A stretch of 12,378 nucleotides of DNA from Omnitrophica bacterium RBG_13_46_9 (GTDB lineage Bacteria; Omnitrophota; Gorgyraeia; JABMRN01; RBG-13-46-9): assembly GCA_001804045.1 (NCBI GenBank), contig MHFD01000017.1:1-12378 (forward strand), written 5' to 3'. Below the pieces are notes generated by a model. The model was not told the origin of the DNA. It did not search any database and was given only the letters and a program-made list of their open reading frames with translations. Within the stretch, counting starts at the first letter, position 1. Each line of letters begins with the position of its first letter. Position numbers and translations under genes: made by a program. Positions 1 to 4,709 of this stretch are shown one piece after another.

Positions 1-433
1 CTTTATGCATTTTTTCCATGTCCACGATCTCTTCGCCCTTCCTGCCTTTGGTGATCGCGCCTACTATAAAAACATTTGCGAGAGCGTCTTTCCTGATAAT
101 ATCTTTAAGGCGTCTTAAATCCGCGCAATTGTCCATCGTCGGGTCGGTATTTGGCATCGAGCATATGCTCGTGATCCCGCCTGAAATCGCTGAACGCGTA
201 CCCGAGGCTACTGTCTCTATGTCCTCCCTTCCCGGTTCCCTTAAATGGACATGCATATCTATAAGGCCGGGTGCCACTATCTTATTTCTGGCATCGATAA
301 CCTTTTGGCCTTCTGTCGTGATATCTTTGGATATTTCCCTGATCTTTGAACCGCTTATAAGGATATCAAACACGCCTTCCCTTTTGTTGAAGGGATCTAC
401 TATATGACCTTTTTTTATTAGCACGGAATTCAT
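1..433 (-). CDS. pyrC: Dihydroorotase, N-terminal part (cut by window edge)
   Basis: Cyclises N-carbamoyl-aspartate to dihydroorotate, the third step of de novo pyrimidine synthesis, in the cytoplasm. The first 144 residues are present, about a third of a usual 420-430 aa enzyme; the rest lies left of the window. Residues 54-68 carry the amidohydrolase signature APGLIDMHVHLREPG, with metal ligands H61 and H63 and substrate-binding R65. A conserved MPNT motif follows further on. The start is the ATG at 433-431, which places the family's usual N-terminal beta strand (VLIKKGHIVDP) correctly. No Shine-Dalgarno sequence precedes it: the upstream bases belong to a repeat-rich spacer. It follows pyrB on the same strand after 418 bases and is probably the third gene of the pyr operon, although that spacer could hold its own promoter. 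The assignment is secure from the motif. Confidence 0.95.
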   Translation of the reverse strand, partial: MNSVLIKKGHIVDPFNKREGVFDILISGSKIREISKDITTEGQKVIDARNKIVAPGLIDMHVHLREPGREDIETVASGTRSAISGGITSICSMPNTDPTMDNCADLRRLKDIIRKDALANVFIVGAITKGRKGEEIVDMEKMHK

Positions 434-851
434 GTTCTTAAGTTTTCTTGATGTTGCTTAAGGTTTCTTAAAGTTGCCGCTGTTTTATGTTGCATAGGTT
501 GCAAAAGTTTCATAGGTTGCGGATGTTGCTTTCTTCGAATTTATGTAACCTCTCCAACATTTGCAACCTCTAACTGTCTCCCGAAATCATCCCCTATAAC
601 CTACTACCTATTACCTACTACCTATAACCTAACGTGCTATAACGAATCGTCCTTCGTAACGAGTACCCGCGTATATCGGAGGTTTCTTAAGGTTTCTTGA
701 TGTTGCTTAATGTTTCTTAAAGTTGCTTTTTCGTTTTGTAACTTCCCGAAACTTTAAGAAACATCCCGCAACCTCCCGAAACCTCTCCCTATGAACTACG
801 AGCTTCCGCCATAAGGCGGATCCACCCTCTGGTGGAAAGAGCTACTACGTG
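434..851. repeat. Repeat-rich spacer, copy A (pyrB-pyrC gap)
   Basis: No gene is visible in these 418 bases. The DNA is built from short related words. From 434 to about 533 there are AGGTTGC/ATGTTGC/AGGTTTC words spaced by 2-3 bases; from about 546 to 570 the same words run in the opposite orientation (GCAACCT). Next come CCTACTA-like heptamers (597-630), then ACGTGCTATA and CGTCCTTCG words (632-660). At 680-727 AGGTTTCTTA-like units recur with a 10-base period, answered by their imperfect reverse complement at about 740-786. Bases 457-553 match 3997-4093 with only two differences (521 and 549), and 555-586 match 4114-4145 exactly. The origin is unknown; it does not look like an insertion sequence, since there is no transposase and no clear terminal repeat. 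Confidence 0.8.
805..836. repeat. Two abutting short hairpins after pyrB
   Basis: Two perfect inverted repeats lie back to back: TCCGCC-ATAA-GGCGGA (805-820) and TCCACC-CTCT-GGTGGA (821-836). Each has a 6-bp stem and a 4-base loop, with no base between them. On the minus-strand transcript they come 16 bases after the pyrB stop. There is no U-tract after either one, so they are unlikely to be an intrinsic terminator. They could protect the 3' end of the pyrRB message or mark a small repeat element. Confidence 0.7.
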
Positions 852-1817
852 CTATACCGCGTCCGTCGGGGCCTCTTCTCTCTTCGCGTGGGCGACCAGA
901 TATAACACTGCCATCCGGACTGCTATGCCATTTGTGACCTGTTCCAATATGACAGAGTTGGCGCCGTCGGCGACCTCCGCAGACATCTCTACGCCCCTGT
1001 TAATGGGGCCAGGGTGCATGACGATTATACCCTTCTTTGCATTCTTAAGCCTCTCCTCCGTTATGCCAAAAGTCTTGAAATATTCTATTGTGGAAGGGAA
1101 CGCTTCGGCCCTGTCTCTCTCAAACTGCATACGCAGGACATTGATGGCGTCGGCCCTTTTTATGGCTTCGTCAACGCTGTTTGTGATTTTAACCCCCAGT
1201 TCCTCGATACCGGCGGGAATAAGCCCCTCAGGCGCGCAGACTGTGACGTTTGCGCCCAATTTGGTGAGGCCCCATATGTTAGAGCGGGCTACCCTGGAAT
1301 GGGCTATATCCCCGATGATGCTGACGTTTATTCCGTTGATAGCGCCGAGTTTTTCTTTCAGCGTAAATATATCCAGAAGCGCCTGCGTCGGGTGTTCATG
1401 CCATCCGTCTCCGGCGTTGACAACGCTTATACTGACCGACCGCGACAGCATCATAGCCGCCCCGGAACAATTGTGTCTCACGACTATTATATCTGTTTTG
1501 AGCGCCTCAAGGTTCCTGCCTGTGTCAATAAGCGTCTCTCCTTTTTGTATGCTTGAGCTCTCTTTTACTATATTTATGACATCTGCGGAGAGGCGTTTTG
1601 CCGCGAGTTCAAAAGAGGTCCTGGTCCTGGTAGACGGCTCATAAAACAGATTGACGACTGTTTTTCCGCGCAGCGTAGGCACCTTCCTGAGAGGCCTGGT
1701 AAGCACTTCCTTAAAAGATCTGGCGTCATCCAATATGAGCTCGATCTCCTCTTTGGTTAAATATTCCAGTCCCAAAAGATCTTTCTTTGTCCAGGTAACG
1801 ATCTTCTTGGTCGCCAT
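852..1817 (-). CDS. pyrB: Aspartate carbamoyltransferase catalytic chain
   Basis: Condenses carbamoyl phosphate with aspartate to N-carbamoyl-aspartate, the committed step of pyrimidine synthesis. The 321-residue product has normal length. Visible motifs are the carbamoyl-phosphate loop STRTRTSFE (62-70), the SSIQKGE loop (S88 and K92 matching the active-site Ser and Lys contributed across subunits), HPTQALLD (142-149) and MHPGPINRG near the C-terminus. An upstream in-frame ATG at 1859 would add 14 residues, but the ATG at 1817 is preferred: AAGGAG lies six bases before it and it gives the usual family N-terminus. It begins one base after the pyrR stop, so the two are probably translationally coupled. 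No pyrI regulatory-chain gene is seen in the window. The stop codon lies inside a 10-base word that recurs in the downstream repeat spacer. Confidence 0.96.
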   Translation of the reverse strand: MATKKIVTWTKKDLLGLEYLTKEEIELILDDARSFKEVLTRPLRKVPTLRGKTVVNLFYEPSTRTRTSFELAAKRLSADVINIVKESSSIQKGETLIDTGRNLEALKTDIIVVRHNCSGAAMMLSRSVSISVVNAGDGWHEHPTQALLDIFTLKEKLGAINGINVSIIGDIAHSRVARSNIWGLTKLGANVTVCAPEGLIPAGIEELGVKITNSVDEAIKRADAINVLRMQFERDRAEAFPSTIEYFKTFGITEERLKNAKKGIIVMHPGPINRGVEMSAEVADGANSVILEQVTNGIAVRMAVLYLVAHAKREEAPTDAV

Positions 1818-1818
1818 T

Positions 1819-2373
1819 CTATTCTCCTTCGGGCTTTTCACATATAATAATTTCGTCAATTCCGTCCACCTCTCTTAGCCTAACCTCTATAATCTCATTC
1901 AGCGCCGTTGGCACGTTCTTGCCTACGTAATCCGCCTTTATCGGAAGTTCCCTGTGCCCCCTATCTACGAGTACCGCCAGTTGGATCACGGCCGGCCTTC
2001 CGAAATCTATCAATTGGTCTATGGCGCACCTTATGGTACGGCCCGTAAATAGGACATCATCCACCAGAACCACCCTTTTGCCGGATATATCAAAATCTAT
2101 TTGAGTTTCCTTTAAGACAGGCTGTTCCGCGACTTCCGTCAGGTCGTCTCTGTAAAGGGTAATATCTATGATACCGAACGGCACGTTTTCTTTTGTAGTC
2201 TTCTCTATAAATTTAACTATCCTTTGAGCGAGATATTCGCCTCGATTTCTTATCCCTACGATCGCCAAGCGCCCTGTGTCTCTATTCCTTTCCAGTATCT
2301 CGTGCGAAATCCGGATTATAGCCCTTTCCATGTCCTTTTCGTCTAATATTTTTGCTTTTTCTTTAAAAACCAT
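1819..2373 (-). CDS. pyrR: PyrR: pyrimidine operon RNA-binding attenuator / uracil phosphoribosyltransferase-like
   Basis: PyrR binds pyr mRNA when UMP is plentiful and promotes premature termination; many members also have uracil phosphoribosyltransferase activity. The 184-residue product matches the family length. The PRPP-binding signature VVLVDDVLFTGRT occupies 101-113, with acidic D105 and D106. GIRNRGEYLA (40-49) and the DITLYRDDL segment (70-78) are typical of PyrR and distinguish it from Upp. It starts at the ATG at 2373, after a weak AAGG seven bases upstream. It is the first full-length gene of the operon, preceded by a terminator, a candidate leader ORF and a PyrR-type RNA hairpin, so it should be autoregulated. 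Its final codons GAA-GGA-GAA form the Shine-Dalgarno sequence of pyrB. Confidence 0.96.
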   Translation of the reverse strand: MVFKEKAKILDEKDMERAIIRISHEILERNRDTGRLAIVGIRNRGEYLAQRIVKFIEKTTKENVPFGIIDITLYRDDLTEVAEQPVLKETQIDFDISGKRVVLVDDVLFTGRTIRCAIDQLIDFGRPAVIQLAVLVDRGHRELPIKADYVGKNVPTALNEIIEVRLREVDGIDEIIICEKPEGE

Positions 2374-2386
2374 CGGTTAACCTTTT

Positions 2387-2446
2387 TTAAGCAAAAAAAA
2401 TCCTACCCTTTTTCGTATATGGGTAGGTCACTTTTTCGTATTTCAA
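2387..2446 (-). CDS. Candidate pyr leader peptide (19 aa, TTG start)
   Basis: A short ORF between the pyr promoter and pyrR encodes M-KYEKVTYPYTKKGRIFFA from a TTG at 2446-2444 to a TAA at 2389-2387. A strong AAGGAG (2460-2455) lies eight bases before the TTG. The ORF runs through both arms and the U-tract of the intrinsic terminator, and its stop overlaps the A-rich start of the pyrR ribosome-binding region. The likely role is in cis: a ribosome translating it would break the terminator. The peptide itself probably has no function. A GTG at 2451-2449 reads only two codons before a stop and sits too close to the Shine-Dalgarno. Translation is inferred; the signals are seen. Confidence 0.6.
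   Translation of the reverse strand: MKYEKVTYPYTKKGRIFFA
2393..2427 (-). terminator. Intrinsic terminator (attenuator) of the pyr operon
   Basis: On the minus strand CCTACCC (2427-2421) and GGGTAGG (2408-2402) form a perfect 7-bp stem around a 12-base A-rich loop, followed by one A and eight consecutive Ts (2400-2393). It lies between the pyr promoter and pyrR, 19 bases before the pyrR start codon, so it must act as a regulated attenuator and not as the end of a transcription unit. Confidence 0.9.
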
Positions 2447-2456
2447 CTCACTTACT

Positions 2457-2490
2457 CCTTTTCTGGCCTCGCAGGACCAAATTTAAAAGG
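2457..2490 (-). promoter_or_regulatory. PyrR RNA-binding hairpin
   Basis: The minus strand carries GGTCCTGCGAGGCC (2478-2465), which fits the PyrR-binding-loop consensus ARUCCNGNGAGGYU with only conservative end changes. It folds as expected: a lower stem CCUUUU (2490-2485) with AAAAGG (2462-2457), an asymmetric internal bulge, an upper 5-bp stem UGGUC/GGCCA, and a CUGCGA hexaloop of the CNGNGA type. The 3' strand of the lower stem contains the AAGG of the leader Shine-Dalgarno sequence, so PyrR binding should hide that site. Confidence 0.85.
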
Positions 2491-2508
2491 TATTATATTT
2501 ACCCTTAT

Positions 2509-2536
2509 ATTATACCTCTTTTATGGTGTATGTCAA
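2509..2536 (-). promoter_or_regulatory. Consensus sigma70-type promoter of the pyr operon
   Basis: A perfect TTGACA (-35, 2536-2531) and a perfect TATAAT (-10, 2514-2509) are separated by 16 bases. Transcription should start near the GGG at 2504-2502, giving a leader of about 130 nt before the pyrR start codon. A full-consensus promoter would need downstream control, which the attenuator supplies. Confidence 0.9.
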
Positions 2537-2619
2537 GTTATATTTACGTTTTTGTTTTTCGTATCTTTAGTTTTTACAGATAGTTAGCGATGTTTAAATA
2601 TTGCGGCATGTCTTTGCCG

Positions 2620-3978
2620 TCAAATTTCTTTTGGACTATCTGCGCAACATCCTATAGAGTCGCCGCCAGCTCTTTTCTCAAGCTTTTCGAGCCAGGCTTT
2701 TATCTTAGCTTCATAGCCAATGGCCTGTGGTATATAATATCTCTTTTTCTTCATCATATAATCCTGCTTAACATAGTGGCCCTCAAAGCTATGGGCATAT
2801 TTGTATTCGATGCCATGGCCCAGTTTTTTGGCTCCGGAATAAGAAGCGTCTTTCAAGTGGTCCGGGACCTCCTGCGTCCTCTCTTTCTCCGCATCATCCA
2901 TAGCCTGTGATATGCCCAGGTAAGCGGCGTTAGATTTCGGGGCGCACGCTATATATACCGTAGCCTGGGCAAGAGGAATACGCGCTTCGGGAAGGCCTAC
3001 GAATTCGGATATCTGCAAAGCGGCGTTTGCGACGACAAGGGCCTGGGGGTCCGCGTTCCCTACATCTTCGGCCGCGCAGATGACGATCCGCCGGGCTATG
3101 AACCTGGGGTCTTCACCCGCTACAAGCATCTTCGCAAGCCAATATAAAGAAGCGTCAGGATCCGAGCCTCGCATGCTTTTGATAAAGGCGCTGGCTGTGT
3201 CGTAATGGGCATCTTCATCCTTATCATAAACGATGGCCTTTCTCTGGATAGACTCCCTGGCCACATCTATTGTAAACTCGATCTCTTTATTTTTATTGGG
3301 CCTTGTCGTCAAAACCCCTACTTCCAGCGCGTTCAACGCCCGCCTGGCGTCGCCGTCGGAGGTCTTGGCCAGAAAATCAAGCGCGTCTTTGTGAATTATT
3401 ATCGTCGGCTTTTCGAAGCCTCTTTTTTTATCATCCATCGCCATATTTAAGATCCTGGCTATCTCCTCTTCCTTAAGCGGCTTAAATTCAAAAATCTGAG
3501 ACCGGGAAAGAAGGGCTGAATTTATGGAGAAAAACGGGTTGTGTGTAGTGGTGCCGATAAGGATAGGGTTTCCTTTCTCAACATCCGGCATAAGTACATC
3601 CTGCTGGGCCTTATTGAATCTGTGGATCTCGTCTATGAAGAGTATGGTTTTTTTATTTTCTATCTGCAGTCTTTTTTCGGACTCCGTCATGATACGTCTT
3701 ATCTCATTCACATTGCTCGATGTGGCGTTTATGTTCTCAAAGCAAGATTGTGTGGCAATAGATATAACATAACCCAGGGCCGTCTTCCCGCATCCCGGAG
3801 GTCCGTAAAAGATAAGGGAGCGGATGCGGTCAGCTTCTATGGCGCGCCTTAGAAGCTTGCCTTCGCCCAGAATGTGCTCCTGGCCCACGAATTCCTTTAA
3901 ACTTCTCGGCCTCATCCTGATGGCCAGCGGGTCTTGGTTTTTTACCGTAATCTTTTTTTCAAAAAGATCTTTAGGCAT
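2620..3978 (-). CDS. rarA: RarA/MgsA: replication-associated recombination AAA+ ATPase
   Basis: RarA is a clamp-loader-like AAA+ ATPase acting at stalled or gapped replication forks. The 452-residue product has normal length. Visible are Walker A GPPGCGKT (59-66), Walker B LFIDEIHRFNKAQQD with D116 and E117, sensor 1 GTTTHNPFFSINSALLSR, the arginine-rich sensor 2 region SDGDARRALNALE, and the family C-terminal domain (SDPDASLYWLAKML, AAEDVGNADP, PKSNAAYLG). The chosen start, ATG at 3978, gives the typical MPKDLFE opening. A longer in-frame ORF reaches an ATG at 4053, but those 25 residues are read from the repeat spacer and are lysine/histidine-rich without family resemblance. Neither start has a clear Shine-Dalgarno. 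It lies downstream of the 6S-type RNA on the same strand; its own promoter is not obvious. Confidence 0.95.
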   Translation of the reverse strand: MPKDLFEKKITVKNQDPLAIRMRPRSLKEFVGQEHILGEGKLLRRAIEADRIRSLIFYGPPGCGKTALGYVISIATQSCFENINATSSNVNEIRRIMTESEKRLQIENKKTILFIDEIHRFNKAQQDVLMPDVEKGNPILIGTTTHNPFFSINSALLSRSQIFEFKPLKEEEIARILNMAMDDKKRGFEKPTIIIHKDALDFLAKTSDGDARRALNALEVGVLTTRPNKNKEIEFTIDVARESIQRKAIVYDKDEDAHYDTASAFIKSMRGSDPDASLYWLAKMLVAGEDPRFIARRIVICAAEDVGNADPQALVVANAALQISEFVGLPEARIPLAQATVYIACAPKSNAAYLGISQAMDDAEKERTQEVPDHLKDASYSGAKKLGHGIEYKYAHSFEGHYVKQDYMMKKKRYYIPQAIGYEAKIKAWLEKLEKRAGGDSIGCCADSPKEI

Positions 3979-3984
3979 ATGGCG

Positions 3985-4300
3985 GTGCGGAGGTTTCTTA
4001 AGGTTTCTTAAAGTTGCCGCTGTTTTATGTTGCATAGGTTGCAAAAGTTTCATAGGTTGCAGATGTTGCTTTCTTCGAATTTATGTAATCTCTGCAACCT
4101 TTAGCAACCTCTGCAACATTTGCAACCTCTAACTGTCTCCCGAAACATTCCCCTACAACCTACTACCTTACGTGCTATAACTAATCGTCCTTCGTCCTTT
4201 CGTCCATCGTCCTTCGTAACGTGCTATAACGAAACGTCCTACGTCCCACATCCTACGGCCTACGTAACAAGTATCCCTATGAGCTATTAGCTATGAGCTA
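3985..4300. repeat. Repeat-rich spacer, copy B (upstream of rarA)
   Basis: No gene is supported here. The spacer has the same word order as copy A: AGGTTTC/AAGTTGC/AGGTTGC units (3991-4069), then GCAACCT units in reverse orientation (4094-4128), CCTACTA-like words, CGTCCTT-like words (4185-4218 and 4233-4266), ACGTGCTATA (4170-4179 and 4219-4228), and GAGCTAT-TAGCTAT-GAGCTAG (4280-4300, period 7). Bases 3997-4093 match 457-553 with two differences. Copy B then has 19 extra bases (4094-4112), about two additional GCAACCT units, before the match resumes. The AGGTTGC and GCAACCT halves form an imperfect palindrome with arms of about 35 bases. Confidence 0.8.
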
Positions 4301-4310
4301 GTCCCAGGAG

Positions 4311-4453
4311 ATCCCTCGCTTCGCTCGGGATTAATTCAGCCATATCCCGGATGATGAGATCTCTTCAGAATCTCTCCGGGATCCCGAAGAAGTTCTTCAG
4401 GAGTATCTTCATTCGGGATGACTTACACCAACCAGAGGGTTGTTGTAAGTCAT
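4311..4453. repeat. Chain of four hairpins between repeat spacer and 6S-type RNA
   Basis: Four inverted repeats follow one another: 4311-4331 (ATCCC/GGGAT, internal mismatches); 4344-4382 (ATCCCGGA/TCCGGGAT plus inner GAGAT/ATCTC); 4381-4419 (ATCCCGAAGAAG against CTTC-A-TTCGGGAT); and 4418-4453 (16-base arms, one mismatch, AGAG loop). The last three overlap by exactly the two bases AT at their borders. On the minus strand they come just after the U-tract of the 6S-type RNA. They resemble dispersed extragenic palindromes; a role in transcript-end protection is only a guess. Confidence 0.75.
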
Positions 4454-4462
4454 GGCTTCATT

Positions 4463-4640
4463 AAAAAAACCCTGCCATGAGCCGTGTGAAAGCGCAAAAC
4501 TTAGGTCCTTTTTTGTATAGGTGGGTGCCCTCCCCTTATATCCAAGGATGTAAGAGAGTTAGGCTCCCTTTGTCGGATTTGTTGGCTAAAGTTTCGCATC
4601 TATCCAAGCACGAGCTCGGCAGGGTAGTAAATATTTTATA
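4463..4640 (-). ncRNA. ssrS: 6S RNA (probable)
   Basis: 6S RNA mimics an open promoter and sequesters the housekeeping RNA polymerase holoenzyme. I infer it from structure, size and place, not from a database match. The predicted transcript of about 178 nt folds as a long rod. A 7-bp closing stem CCCUGCC (4624-4618)/GGCAGGG (4476-4470) is followed by a seven-base U-tract (4469-4463). Next come GAGC/GCUC and CGUG/CACG, then a long helix GCGAAACUUUAG with CUAAGUUUUGC (one bulge, one G-U pair). A large central region follows, with GGGAGCC on one side and GGGCACCCACC on the other. The end is an apical stem CUCUUA/UAAGGG. A sigma70-like promoter sits directly upstream. rarA lies downstream on the same strand, as I recall for 6S RNA in other bacteria. 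The exact 5' end is uncertain. It lacks the SRP RNA signature loops. Confidence 0.8.
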
Positions 4641-4645
4641 CAGGT

Positions 4646-4673
4646 ATTATACCATCAATCGAAGTCAAATCAA
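4646..4673 (-). promoter_or_regulatory. Sigma70-type promoter of the 6S-type RNA
   Basis: TTGATT (-35, 4673-4668) and a perfect TATAAT (-10, 4651-4646) are separated by 16 bases. The predicted start is near 4641-4639. A nearby TTGACT would give only an 11-base spacer and is not used. The promoter lies about 35 bases after the stop of the upstream membrane-protein gene, so the RNA is an independent unit. Confidence 0.8.
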
Positions 4674-4709
4674 TAAAATAAATCGCGGCGCGGTATATGT
4701 CAGATCTTC

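Noticed and set aside
434..851. CRISPR array in the repeat spacer
   Set aside because: Units are 7-10 bases with 0-3-base gaps, and units diverge. There are no 25-40-base direct repeats with unique spacers and no cas genes.
832..1644. Plus-strand ORF of 270 codons opposite pyrB
   Set aside because: It is antisense to a gene with full aspartate carbamoyltransferase motifs; its translation is low-complexity and rich in Ser/Leu with no recognisable domain. The same holds for the other plus-strand ORFs opposite pheT, pheS, ktrB and rarA.
1818..1859. Longer PyrB starting at 1859
   Set aside because: It would overlap pyrR by 41 bases and has no Shine-Dalgarno; the ATG at 1817 has AAGGAG at good spacing and the expected N-terminus.
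2604..2619. Terminator for rarA (CGGCA/TGCCG hairpin)
   Set aside because: The stem has only five pairs and is followed by CAATATTTAAA, not a U-tract. It could slow polymerase but cannot be called an intrinsic terminator.
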